Assembly: GCA_902168225.1 (NCBI GenBank)
Contig: CABHOW010000091.1
Location: 1 to 32,701 of the forward strand
Reading direction: 5' to 3'
Source of the DNA: an uncultured Flavihumibacter sp.
Lineage (GTDB): Bacteria > Bacteroidota > Bacteroidia > Chitinophagales > Chitinophagaceae
DNA: 32,701 nucleotides
Shown here piece by piece: positions 15,562 to 25,003 of the stretch. The translations under genes were made by a program, and so were the position numbers. Position 1 is the stretch's first letter; every line of letters begins with the position of its first letter. The notes beneath the pieces were generated by a model. It had not been told where the DNA came from, ran no database searches, and saw only the letters and a list, made by a program, of their open reading frames with translations.

Positions 15562-15590
15562 TGGTGGCTAATGGCTTACCTTTGCCACCA
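15562..15590. repeat. Inverted repeat TGGTGGC/GCCACCA in the ftsX-leuS divergent region
   Basis: TGGTGGC (15562-15568) and GCCACCA (15584-15590) are perfect 7-bp inverted arms around a 15-nt spacer. The right arm touches the leuS -7 box (15577-15584), and the left arm is 7 nt from the ftsX box. It is GC-rich compared with its surroundings and is an operator candidate. Confidence 0.5.
15577..15584 (+). promoter_or_regulatory. -7 box (TACCTTTG) for leuS
   Basis: An exact TAnnTTTG match with the same 8 bases as the box before the ABC ATPase. It predicts a leuS leader of about 67 nt. A TTTTG at 15559-15563 is a possible but closely spaced -33 element. Confidence 0.5.
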
Positions 15591-15656
15591 TTTTAAAGGC
15601 TGGTATTATCTAAAAATAAGTAACGTCAAGTTAAAGATTTGTAAATAAAGTGGAAG

Positions 15657-18464
15657 ATGGAGTATCAATTCAATAGTATTGAAAAAAAATGGCAGGATCA
15701 ATGGAAAAAAACCGGTGCTTACAGCGTAAGCAATACGAGCAATAAACCTAAATGCTATGTATTGGATATGTTCCCTTACCCAAGCGGAGCGGGTTTGCAT
15801 GTGGGTCATCCCTTAGGGTATATTGCTTCAGATATTTATAGCCGGTATAAAAGATTAAAGGGCTACAATGTTTTGCACCCCATGGGATATGATGCTTTTG
15901 GCTTACCCGCCGAACAATATGCCATTGAACATGGCGTTCACCCTGCAGTAAGTACGGTGCAGAATATCAATAATTTTAGAAGTCAGCTCGATAATATAGG
16001 CTTTTCTTACGACTGGGAACGAGAAGTGCGCACCTGTGAACCGGGCTATTATAAATGGACCCAATGGATTTTCTTACAACTATTCGAATCTTGGTTTAAT
16101 AGAATTACCCAAAAAGCAGAAAAAATCACAGCGCTGGTTGCTTTATTTGAAAAAGAAGGAAATGCAAAGCATGAATGTCCGGGTGATACTACTATCCAGT
16201 TTACGGCTGCAGCATGGAAAGGTTATTCTTTTAAAGAACAACAAACTATTTTAATGCATTATCGTCTTGCATTTTGTGGTTATGGCGAAGTGAATTGGTG
16301 TGAGGCATTAGGTACTGTATTAGCCAACGATGAAGTAGTAAACGGAGTAAGTGAGCGTGGTGGACATCCGGTGGTGAAAAAGAAATTACGTCAATGGTAT
16401 TTGCGCATCACAGAGTATGCAGATCGCTTAATTAGCGGATTGGAAACCATCGATTTCAGCGAAGCCATGAAAGAGATGCAGTTGAACTGGATCGGCAAGA
16501 GTTATGGAGCAGAGATTGACTTCGCAATCTTCTCCGCTATGGCGGATCAATCTACAATCAATAAAGAAGAAAACAGATTGAAGATTGAAGATTCCAGATT
16601 AAGAGTATACACCACTCGTCCCGACACTATCTTCGGGGTAGATTTCATGGTAGTGGCGCCAGAGCATGAATTGATCTCAAGTATTACTACCCCTGAACAA
16701 CAACAGGCTGTTGATGAATATATTGCTTATGTAAAAAGTAGAAGCGATAGAGAAAGACAAGCCGAGAAAAAAATTACAGGTTGCTTTACCGGTGCTTATG
16801 CTATCAATCCTTTTAATGGAAAACATATACCTATTTGGATTTCGGAATATGTATTAGCCGGCTATGGCACAGGAGCTATTATGGCAGTGCCTTGCGGCGA
16901 TGAACGGGATCATAAATTTGCAACTCATTTTGATATTCCTATCACTAATATCATTGGTGATCAATATAATGGGAAAGAGGCCAATCCAACCAAAGATGCT
17001 GTACTTACCAATAGCGATTTCCTAGATGGTATCATCATGCGCGATGCCATCAATATCGTTATTGATAAATTAGTAGAAAAAGATATCGGAAAAAGAAAAG
17101 TTAATTATAAAATGCGTGATGCCGCTTTTAGCAGGCAACGCTACTGGGGCGAACCTTTCCCGATTCAGTGGAAAGATGGGGTGGCTATTCCTTTAGCGGA
17201 AAATGAATTACCACTAGTATTACCGGAAGTAGAAAGTTATAGTCCCGGTCCGGAAGGAGAAGGGCCCTTGGCCAATATTCCATCTTGGGTAGAGAAAGAA
17301 TTGGAAACCAATACCATGCCCGGTTATGCAGGTAGTAGTTGGTATTTCTTACGCTATATGGATCCTGCTAATGATACTGAATTTTGCAACCGACAAGTAA
17401 GTGATTATTGGAATCAGGTAGATCTATATATCGGTGGAACCGAGCATGCGGTGGGGCATTTATTATATAGCCGTATGTGGACCAAAGCCTTGTACGACCT
17501 AGGGTATATAGGTTTCGATGAACCCTTTAAGAAGTTGTTGAATCAGGGAATGATACAAGGAAGTTCAAGGTTTGTATATCGGAATAAAAATAATAGTAAT
17601 CAATTTATTTCATCGGGCTTATTGCAACAATTTGATGTTCTTCCCTTGCACGTAGATGTGAATATTGTGGATGGATACGAGCTAGATATAGAAGCATTTA
17701 AAAAATGGCGTAACGGGGAATATGCGAATGCTGAATTTATTTTAGAAGACGGTAAATATATCTGTGGTGCAGAGGTGGAGAAAATGAGTAAATCAAAATT
17801 TAATACCGTTAACCCCGATATGTTGGTTGAAAAATACGGTGCCGATACTTTCCGTATGTACGAAATGTTTCTCGGTCCGGTGGAGCAGAGCAAACCTTGG
17901 GATACCAAGGGTATCGAAGGCGTTCATCGTTTCCTCAAAAAATTATGGCGATTATTTTATGATGAACTAAAAGGTAAACAGTGGGTAGATGAAAAAGCTA
18001 CCGCTGCCGAATTAAAAGTGTTACACAAAACCATCAAAAAGATCGAAGAAGATACCGAGCGCTATAGTTTTAATACGGCGGTGAGTACTTTCATGATTTG
18101 CGTGAATGAGTTGAGTGATTTGAAATGCCATAAAAAAGAAATACTTGAACAAGTGCTGATCATGCTTACGCCTTATGCGCCACATATCTGCGAAGAATTA
18201 TGGAGCTTGTTAGGTAATACAGGTTCTATTCTGGATGCTTCCTTTCCGGTGTTTAATGCCGGCTATGTTGCCGAAAGCAGCAAAGAATATCCTGTAAGTA
18301 TCAATGGTAGGGTAAGAACAAATATTAGCATGGGTGTAGATGTTGATGCGGAGGAAGCACAAGCCATCGTATTACAAAATGAAGTAGTGCAAAAATGGCT
18401 GGAAGGTAAGGAGCTAAAGAAATTTATTTTTGTAAAAGGAAAAATGATCAATGTTGTTATATAG
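15657..18464 (+). CDS. leuS: Leucine--tRNA ligase
   Basis: A 935-residue class I aminoacyl-tRNA synthetase charging tRNA-Leu. The HIGH motif is HVGH (48-51) in PYPSGAGLHVGHPLGY, and KMSKS is at 709-713. The CP1 editing domain contains VYTTRPDTIFGVDFMV (about 314-329) and GTGAIMAVPCGDERD. Bacteroidota-type extra segments occur after residue 140 and before KMSKS. Near residues 290-313, just before the TTRPDT motif, there is an in-frame insertion of about 17 residues compared with E. coli LeuRS, encoded by repeat-like DNA. The gene overlaps the next by 14 nt. Confidence 0.97.
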   Translation: MEYQFNSIEKKWQDQWKKTGAYSVSNTSNKPKCYVLDMFPYPSGAGLHVGHPLGYIASDIYSRYKRLKGYNVLHPMGYDAFGLPAEQYAIEHGVHPAVSTVQNINNFRSQLDNIGFSYDWEREVRTCEPGYYKWTQWIFLQLFESWFNRITQKAEKITALVALFEKEGNAKHECPGDTTIQFTAAAWKGYSFKEQQTILMHYRLAFCGYGEVNWCEALGTVLANDEVVNGVSERGGHPVVKKKLRQWYLRITEYADRLISGLETIDFSEAMKEMQLNWIGKSYGAEIDFAIFSAMADQSTINKEENRLKIEDSRLRVYTTRPDTIFGVDFMVVAPEHELISSITTPEQQQAVDEYIAYVKSRSDRERQAEKKITGCFTGAYAINPFNGKHIPIWISEYVLAGYGTGAIMAVPCGDERDHKFATHFDIPITNIIGDQYNGKEANPTKDAVLTNSDFLDGIIMRDAINIVIDKLVEKDIGKRKVNYKMRDAAFSRQRYWGEPFPIQWKDGVAIPLAENELPLVLPEVESYSPGPEGEGPLANIPSWVEKELETNTMPGYAGSSWYFLRYMDPANDTEFCNRQVSDYWNQVDLYIGGTEHAVGHLLYSRMWTKALYDLGYIGFDEPFKKLLNQGMIQGSSRFVYRNKNNSNQFISSGLLQQFDVLPLHVDVNIVDGYELDIEAFKKWRNGEYANAEFILEDGKYICGAEVEKMSKSKFNTVNPDMLVEKYGADTFRMYEMFLGPVEQSKPWDTKGIEGVHRFLKKLWRLFYDELKGKQWVDEKATAAELKVLHKTIKKIEEDTERYSFNTAVSTFMICVNELSDLKCHKKEILEQVLIMLTPYAPHICEELWSLLGNTGSILDASFPVFNAGYVAESSKEYPVSINGRVRTNISMGVDVDAEEAQAIVLQNEVVQKWLEGKELKKFIFVKGKMINVVI
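16525..16594. repeat. Structured low-complexity insertion within leuS
   Basis: CAATCTTC (16525-16532) is directly followed by a perfect hairpin TCCGC-TATG-GCGGA (16533-16546). TCAATCT and ACAATC come next, and then near-tandem AGATTGA units (16575-16594) whose GAAGATTG (16580-16587) is the exact reverse complement of the first 8-mer. Such units look like intergenic repeat DNA. Here the insertion keeps the frame and encodes a polar stretch (STINKEENRLKIEDSR). Confidence 0.7.
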
Positions 18465-19590
18465 AAAACTATTGGCTTTTGCACTGGCGCTGTTTTGTTT
18501 GCAAGTGCAAGCTCAGGATAGCACCAAGCCTTCCCCCAGAAAAACATTTAAGAATCTTACCAATCCGGATTCTCTTGTTTTAATAAATTTTAAAATAATT
18601 CCTGTTCCCACCATTTCTTCAACCCCGGAAACAGGTGTAAAATTTGGTGGTGAACTAATACATTTCTTTAATGCCAAGGGAGAGAAAAAGGAATCTCGGG
18701 GTTCTTTTGTTATCGGGCAAATGTCTTTTAGTACTAAAAGTCAATTCGAAATCGGTGCAAGTTGGCAGGCATTTACTAAAAATGAAAAATTTGTATTTAG
18801 AGGATCTGCAGGCTACACAAATTTTAATGAGCGATATTGGGGCTTAGGTAATAACACGCTTTCCAATGATAATTATTACAGCCAATTTTATACGCGTACT
18901 TTTTTGGAAAGTAGAAATTTTCGATTAATTGCCAATCAATGGTATGTAGGTGCCGTGATCAATTACAGTAATACTTTTAATGTAACTTATTCACGTCCTT
19001 TAGATGCCAACCAATTAGGCGTTACAGGTATTAACGGCAGTCAGGTTTTTGGAGTTGGTCCTGCTGTTTTGTATGAAGGCAGAAATTATCCTTTTAGCGC
19101 AACAAAGGGCTCTTATTTTGAATTTTATTTGCAGCATTATGATAAGGTGTTAGGTGGGGACTATGTGTATAATGAATGGTTACTTGATATGCGTAAGTAT
19201 ATCCCTTTACAAGAGAATTCAACTTTAGCTTTTCAATTATTTACGAGGGAGAGTATTGGGGATATACCTTTAAGAGAAACATCCCGATTAGGTAGTGCTA
19301 ATTTAATGAGAGGCTTTTTTGTCGGACGATTTAGGGATAATGCCTATTCGGCATCACAAATTGAACTAAGAAGTAAAATCTGGAAATGGATTTATGGTGC
19401 TTTTTTTGGAGCTACAGGCTTGGTGGGAGAATCAGTTGGTAAATATGATATCAGTAATATTCGTTCGGCCGGAGGTGCCGGTTTAAGGTTTTTGGTAAAT
19501 AAAAAGAACCGCATGTTTCTTCGGGTTGATTATGCCCGAAACTCCACCGGTGGCAATGCTTATTATATCAAATTGAACGAGGCATTTTAA
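18451..19590 (+). CDS. Outer-membrane beta-barrel protein (BamA/surface-antigen-like)
   Basis: A 379-residue exported protein with a signal peptide (1-22, ending QVQAQ). No POTRA domains fit in the 20-30 residues before the barrel. The body is alternating amphipathic strands. It includes PTISSTPETGVKFGGELIHFF at the start, GPAVLYEGRNYPFSATKGSYFEF in the middle, and a C-terminal LRVDYARNSTGGNAYYIKLNEAF ending in phenylalanine, the outer-membrane insertion signal. The pattern fits the bacterial surface antigen (Omp85 C-terminal) fold as a stand-alone barrel. It overlaps the end of leuS by 14 nt. Function unknown. Confidence 0.78.
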   Translation: MLLYRKLLAFALALFCLQVQAQDSTKPSPRKTFKNLTNPDSLVLINFKIIPVPTISSTPETGVKFGGELIHFFNAKGEKKESRGSFVIGQMSFSTKSQFEIGASWQAFTKNEKFVFRGSAGYTNFNERYWGLGNNTLSNDNYYSQFYTRTFLESRNFRLIANQWYVGAVINYSNTFNVTYSRPLDANQLGVTGINGSQVFGVGPAVLYEGRNYPFSATKGSYFEFYLQHYDKVLGGDYVYNEWLLDMRKYIPLQENSTLAFQLFTRESIGDIPLRETSRLGSANLMRGFFVGRFRDNAYSASQIELRSKIWKWIYGAFFGATGLVGESVGKYDISNIRSAGGAGLRFLVNKKNRMFLRVDYARNSTGGNAYYIKLNEAF

Positions 19591-19683
19591 ACATGCCAAC
19601 TTTGCGTAACCACTCATATAATTGTTGATTTTACTGCGTTTTATGATGGCTTAATTGGTATATTCATGCTCCAAATTTGTAGT

Positions 19684-21846
19684 ATGAATAAATTATTTGT
19701 AATCCTAGCTTTTCTTTGCAGCACAGCGACTATTGCTCAGAAAAAGAATTTTGACGCCGCTGATTTACTGGCTGATAAACTTCCTAAAAATTTTCAAAAC
19801 CCTATTCCAACGGTTGTGAAATGGTTGGATGATGATCGCGTAATTCTAAATCAACGTATCCATCCCGATTCAGCTAATAAGAATTATGTAATGGATATTA
19901 AATCGGGTAAACTTACGGAAGCAACTGCCGATCAGATGAAAGGTGCGGTTCCTCCAACAAAATCGGTATCTATTAAGAATGGGGATATATTCTATAAAAA
20001 TGGATCTGTAGAAAAACAAATTACATTCGATAAAACGGAAGAAAAGAACCCGATATTCTCACCGGACAGTAATTATATCGCTTATACAAAAGGGAATAAT
20101 TTATATACTTATAATTTTATTAGCAATAAAGAAACGCAACTAACCACGGATGGTAGCAATACAACTTTGAATGGTTATGCCAGCTGGGTATACTGGGAAG
20201 AAATTTTTGGTCGCGCTACCCGCTATCGTGCTTTCTGGTGGAACCCAAACAGTAAACAAATCGCCTATATGCACTTTGATGAGAGTATGGTGCCTATGTT
20301 CCCTATTTATAGCAGTGAAGGTCAGCATGGATTTATAGAAGAAACGCGCTACCCAAAATCAGGTGATAAAAACCCTGAAGTAAAACTGGGTTTTGTATCT
20401 CCCGATGGAGGCGCAACAACCTGGGCCGATTTTAATGAAAAAGACGATCAGTATTTTGGATGGCCAATATGGAGAAAGGATGGATCAACCTTATTGGTAC
20501 AATGGATTAATCGCGGACAAGATCATCTTAAAATATTTGATGTAAATCCTTCCAATGGGTCAAAAAAAATCATGTACGAGGAACAACAAAAAACCTGGGT
20601 TGATTTAGAAGACAGAGCCGGACAAAGATTGAGTTTTCTTCAATCAAAACCGGCTTTTATCTTAGAAAGTGATAAAACAGGTTGGAATCATTTATACTTA
20701 CATAATAATGATGGTACCTTAATTAACGCCATTACCTCCGGTAACTTTACAGTATTAAATACAGAGTTGATCGATGAAAAAAATGGATTGGTATATTTTA
20801 CCGCAAGGGGTAGAGAGAATTCAGCTCGCATCGATCTATACGTTGTAAAAATGAATGGCACCGATTTAAAGCGCTTAACATTCGGAGATTTTAATCATAA
20901 TAATGTGAGTTTATCACCGGGCGGTAAATATTTTATTACTACCTACAGTAATACTACAACACCGCAAAAAATTACATTACTGGATAATAAAGGAAAGATA
21001 GTAAAGGAATTGGGGGATGCAAAAGGTGCAGCAATAGATAATTATAATTTAGCCAAAACAGAATTAATAAGAATCAAAAGTGAAGACGGGCTTTTTGAAT
21101 TACCGGCGCTAGTAACCTGGCCTCTGAATATGGACCCTAATAAAAAGTATCCTATTCTAGTTAGTATTTATGGCGGACCCAATGCAGGTACAGTTTGGGA
21201 TACCTGGAATTGGAGTGCCAACAGACAGTTTTATGCTCAGGAAGGATTGATACAAGTAGCCTTCGATCATAGAGCCAGCGGTCATTTTGGAAAAGCGGGA
21301 GTGAACTATATGCACCGGAATTTGGGTTATTGGGAAATGAAAGATTATATGACCATGGCGAAATGGTTTATCGACAAAGGCTATGCTGATCCTACAAAAG
21401 TTGCTATTACAGGATTTAGTTATGGGGGATATATGACTTGCTATGCACTTACTTATGGCTCAACAGTATTTACCCATGGTATGGCAGGGGGTAGTGTGGT
21501 AGATTGGAGTTTGTATGATAGTCATTATACTGAGAAATTTATGGATACGCCTCAAGAAAATCCGGAAGGATATAAGAGTAGCAGTGTATTAAGTTATGTT
21601 GATAAATATAAAGGTATGTTACAAATTGTGCATGGCACCATGGATGATAATGTACACATGCAAAACAGTATTCAACTCATTAGTGCCTTAGAGGATAAGG
21701 GTAAAGACTTTGAGTTTATGTTGTATCCAAATGGCCGCCATGGATGGAGAGGTGCTAAAGGAAATCATTTCAGTAATCTTAAAACAAAATTTATTTATAA
21801 GTATTTGTTGGAGAAGCAAGTACCGAAGGGATTGCTAAAATTCTAA
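19684..21846 (+). CDS. Dipeptidyl-peptidase IV-like S9 peptidase, secreted
   Basis: A 720-residue serine exopeptidase that removes N-terminal dipeptides, usually Xaa-Pro. A signal peptide (MNKLFVILAFLCSTATIAQ) supports the ATG at 19684 over the ATG at 19666. An eight-bladed propeller (DPPIV_N) carries the paired glutamates E172-E173 in WVYWEEIFGR, the substrate amino-terminus anchor. The alpha/beta-hydrolase domain has the nucleophile S579 in GFSYGGY, the acid D654 in MDDNVH and H686 in GRHGW. It acts in the periplasm or at the cell surface. A tricorn-like protease follows 37 nt downstream, suggesting stepwise peptide breakdown. Confidence 0.93.
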   Translation: MNKLFVILAFLCSTATIAQKKNFDAADLLADKLPKNFQNPIPTVVKWLDDDRVILNQRIHPDSANKNYVMDIKSGKLTEATADQMKGAVPPTKSVSIKNGDIFYKNGSVEKQITFDKTEEKNPIFSPDSNYIAYTKGNNLYTYNFISNKETQLTTDGSNTTLNGYASWVYWEEIFGRATRYRAFWWNPNSKQIAYMHFDESMVPMFPIYSSEGQHGFIEETRYPKSGDKNPEVKLGFVSPDGGATTWADFNEKDDQYFGWPIWRKDGSTLLVQWINRGQDHLKIFDVNPSNGSKKIMYEEQQKTWVDLEDRAGQRLSFLQSKPAFILESDKTGWNHLYLHNNDGTLINAITSGNFTVLNTELIDEKNGLVYFTARGRENSARIDLYVVKMNGTDLKRLTFGDFNHNNVSLSPGGKYFITTYSNTTTPQKITLLDNKGKIVKELGDAKGAAIDNYNLAKTELIRIKSEDGLFELPALVTWPLNMDPNKKYPILVSIYGGPNAGTVWDTWNWSANRQFYAQEGLIQVAFDHRASGHFGKAGVNYMHRNLGYWEMKDYMTMAKWFIDKGYADPTKVAITGFSYGGYMTCYALTYGSTVFTHGMAGGSVVDWSLYDSHYTEKFMDTPQENPEGYKSSSVLSYVDKYKGMLQIVHGTMDDNVHMQNSIQLISALEDKGKDFEFMLYPNGRHGWRGAKGNHFSNLKTKFIYKYLLEKQVPKGLLKF

Positions 21847-21883
21847 ATGCTGTATCTTAAACTAAACATTTAATTTTCCTTTC

Positions 21884-24800
21884 ATGAAAAAACTGATATT
21901 ATCTCTTTTACCGGCTGTTATATTTATTTACACAAACGGGCAAACATCAGGCCCGGCCTTCTTATCCAATCCATGCTTAAGTCCGGATGCGCAAACGGTC
22001 GTTTTTAGTTTTGAAGGCGATCTTTGGAAAGCGTCGGTTAAGGATGGTATGGCTACGCGTATCACTGCTATGCAAGGGTATGAAACCAATCCACGTATCT
22101 CACCCGACGGGAAATGGATTGCATTCACGGGCAGGCAATTCGGTAATGCTGATGTATTCATTATGCCATTAGCAGGTGGTGATATTAAACAATTAACATT
22201 CCATAGTGGGGGAGATATTGTAAATAACTGGAGCTGGGATAGCAAAAAAATATACTTCACGTCAAATCGTACAGGTAATATTTCTGCTTTTAGTGTATCT
22301 ATAGATGGAGGAACACCGGAGCGATTGTTTGGGGATCATTTTTTTCAATACGATCATGCTGTTGCAGAAGATGCTATTACGGGGGATCTGTATTTTAATG
22401 ATACTTGGGAAAGCGATAATCAGGTTGCACGTAAACGCTACAAAGGCCCGTTCAATCCGGATATTCAGTTATATAATTTAAAAACTAAGCAGTACAAAAA
22501 ATTAACTGACTGGGAAGGAAAAGATTTTGGAGCTACCACGGATAAAAAAGGAGGACTGTATTTTATTTCAGATGAAGCCAATGGTGAATATAATTTATAT
22601 GCGCTCGAAAAAGGCAAGAAGAAGGCACTAACCCAGTTTAACAGCTCTATTAAAACACCCGTAGCCAGCGCAGACGGATCAGCTATTGTTTTTGAAAGAG
22701 ATTATCGATTGTGGTTATATACAACCGGCACCGGTAAAGCTTCTCCATTAAATATTACACTTTACAGAAATAATGTATTACCTGCTGATAAAGATTATGA
22801 TATCAAAGGAAATATTACTGCTATTAGTGTTTCACCTGATGGTAAAAAAATTGCTTTTAGTTCAAGAGGAGAAATATTTGTATCAGATCCCGAAGGAAAA
22901 TTTATTCAAAAAATAAATAAGGGAAATGCAGAAAGGGCTATTGAAATTAAATGGTTAAGTGATAATAAAACGCTTTTATTTAACCAGACGGTAGGTGGGT
23001 ATCAAAATATTTTTACTATCAGTGCCGATGGAACCGGCTCACCCAAGCAGATTACGAATGATAAAAAAGATAACCGCTCCATTGTACTGAATAAATCAAG
23101 ATCGAAGGCAGTATATTTAAGTGGAAGAGATGAAGTGAGATTGTTAGATACCAAAACCTTTGAATCAAAAACAATTGTAAAGGATGAAATATGGGCTTTT
23201 CAAAACTCCGACCCTGGCTTTTCACCCAATGAAGAGTATGTAACTTTTACGGTAGTTCGCAATTTTGAGCAGGATATTGTAATTCATCATATTGCGAATA
23301 ATAAAACCTATAACCTTACTAATTCCGGCGTAACAGAGGCGAATCCGATTTGGAGCCCGGATAATAAAGCCATTTATTTTATCAGCTCCCGCACTAAGCC
23401 CGCCTATCCCTTTGGTTTAAATAATCCCCGTATTTATAAAATGCCGCTGGAGAAATTAGATGATCCTTATCGTTCTGATAAATTCAATGATTTATTTAAG
23501 GCTGATAAGAAAGACAGTAGTAAAACTACCTCAACCCCGCCACCATTAACCATTAACATGGAAAATATAATGGATAGGTTAGAACAAGTAGGTCCCCAGT
23601 TTGGTAGTCAGTATCTTATTTCAGTATTACAAAAAGGAGAGAAAACAATATTACTGTATGCCAGTGATCATGCAGAAGGAAGAGCTGCTTTATGGAAAAC
23701 GACTATTGAACCCTTTGAAGTAACTAAAACGGAAAGAATTGCAGGAGCTGATGGTCAAGGATTTGAATATGCAGAAGGTGCTGATAAGTCTTTTATATTA
23801 GTTAATGGCAGTTTATTCAAACTAAATTTAGATGCTAATAAAGCCGATCCTGTTGCATTAAGCTATACTTTCCGGAGAAACTTAGCTGCTGAGTTTGCAC
23901 AAATATTTGAAGAAACCTGGGCGCAAGTAGAACAGAATTATTATGATGAAAAATTTCATGGTATTGATTGGGTAGCTACAAAAAAGAAATATCAGGCTTA
24001 TTTGCCATTGGTAAATAATCGTTCTGATTTACGCATCTTAATGAACGATATGCTAGGAGAATTAAATTCATCCCATCAGGGCTTCTCTACTTTTGGTGAT
24101 GATGAAAACGTAGCATTGACTAATCGGACTATGGAAACAGGTATTCTTTTTGAGAATAAAGATCCTTATAAGGTAAAATATGTTTTACCCAATACGAATG
24201 CCGATAAAAAATCCATAGATGTAAAGCCGGGAGATATTTTAGTAAAAGTAAATGATGAAACAGTTGATAAATCTATCGATCGAAACTATTACTTCAGTAA
24301 GCCCTCTATAGATAAAGAAATAAAATTATCATTTCAGCGAGGTGCACAAACAATTGAAGTAAAAGTGCATCCACAACCTAGTTTGCGCAATCAACTATAT
24401 GATGAATGGATAAATAATAACCAAAGAATAGTTGATGAAAAAACAAAGAATCGAGTAGCCTATCATTGTATGAAAGATATGGGTACCGGAGAGCTTGAGA
24501 AATTTCTTATTGACATGACGCGCGATTTCTACAATAAAGAGGCACTTATTTTAGACCTACGGTATAATACCGGAGGAAACGTACATGATGAGGTATTGAA
24601 ATTTTTAAGTCAACACGCCTATTTACAATGGAAGTATCGCGAAGGAAAACTCACTACGCAGTCTAATTTTGCGCCGGCAGATAAGCCTATCGTTTTACTG
24701 ATAAATGAACAATCATTAAGTGATGCAGAAATGACCTCTCAAGGCTTTAAGGCTTTGAAATTAGGAACTATAATCGGTACAGGTACTTATAGATGGATTA

Positions 24801-25003
24801 TATTTACCAGTGGTGCGGGTTTAGTAGACGGCTCTTTCGTTCGTTTGCCTAGTTGGGGTTGTTATACATTAGATGGAAAAGACCTTGAAATGACAGGGGT
24901 TTCTCCTGATATCAGTGTGCCAATGAATTTTGATGATCGTATCAATAAAAGAGACCCTCAATTAAATAAGGCTATTGAAGAGATATTGAAAAAATTGAAA
25001 TAA
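21884..25003 (+). CDS. Tricorn-like S41 protease 1, secreted
   Basis: A 1039-residue protease with a signal peptide (about 1-19, ending NGQ). The first half is a WD40-like propeller with repeated SPDGKxIAF-type strands (for example residues 70-78). A second propeller follows to about 670, then a helical domain, a PDZ domain (about 755-830) and a C-terminal S41 core. Likely catalytic residues by alignment with archaeal tricorn are S730-H731 (GELNSSH), the nucleophile S946 with D947 (QSLSDAE) and E1002 (DLEMTG). Archaeal tricorn is cytosolic; this one is exported. Its stop shares one base with the start of the AraC gene (TAATG). Confidence 0.9.
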   Translation: MKKLILSLLPAVIFIYTNGQTSGPAFLSNPCLSPDAQTVVFSFEGDLWKASVKDGMATRITAMQGYETNPRISPDGKWIAFTGRQFGNADVFIMPLAGGDIKQLTFHSGGDIVNNWSWDSKKIYFTSNRTGNISAFSVSIDGGTPERLFGDHFFQYDHAVAEDAITGDLYFNDTWESDNQVARKRYKGPFNPDIQLYNLKTKQYKKLTDWEGKDFGATTDKKGGLYFISDEANGEYNLYALEKGKKKALTQFNSSIKTPVASADGSAIVFERDYRLWLYTTGTGKASPLNITLYRNNVLPADKDYDIKGNITAISVSPDGKKIAFSSRGEIFVSDPEGKFIQKINKGNAERAIEIKWLSDNKTLLFNQTVGGYQNIFTISADGTGSPKQITNDKKDNRSIVLNKSRSKAVYLSGRDEVRLLDTKTFESKTIVKDEIWAFQNSDPGFSPNEEYVTFTVVRNFEQDIVIHHIANNKTYNLTNSGVTEANPIWSPDNKAIYFISSRTKPAYPFGLNNPRIYKMPLEKLDDPYRSDKFNDLFKADKKDSSKTTSTPPPLTINMENIMDRLEQVGPQFGSQYLISVLQKGEKTILLYASDHAEGRAALWKTTIEPFEVTKTERIAGADGQGFEYAEGADKSFILVNGSLFKLNLDANKADPVALSYTFRRNLAAEFAQIFEETWAQVEQNYYDEKFHGIDWVATKKKYQAYLPLVNNRSDLRILMNDMLGELNSSHQGFSTFGDDENVALTNRTMETGILFENKDPYKVKYVLPNTNADKKSIDVKPGDILVKVNDETVDKSIDRNYYFSKPSIDKEIKLSFQRGAQTIEVKVHPQPSLRNQLYDEWINNNQRIVDEKTKNRVAYHCMKDMGTGELEKFLIDMTRDFYNKEALILDLRYNTGGNVHDEVLKFLSQHAYLQWKYREGKLTTQSNFAPADKPIVLLINEQSLSDAEMTSQGFKALKLGTIIGTGTYRWIIFTSGAGLVDGSFVRLPSWGCYTLDGKDLEMTGVSPDISVPMNFDDRINKRDPQLNKAIEEILKKLK

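Noticed and set aside
15657..18464. Frameshift or chimera in leuS because of the odd segment near residue 290
   Set aside because: The frame continues through conserved TTRPDT, KMSKS and C-terminal motifs without a break, so it is an in-frame insertion.
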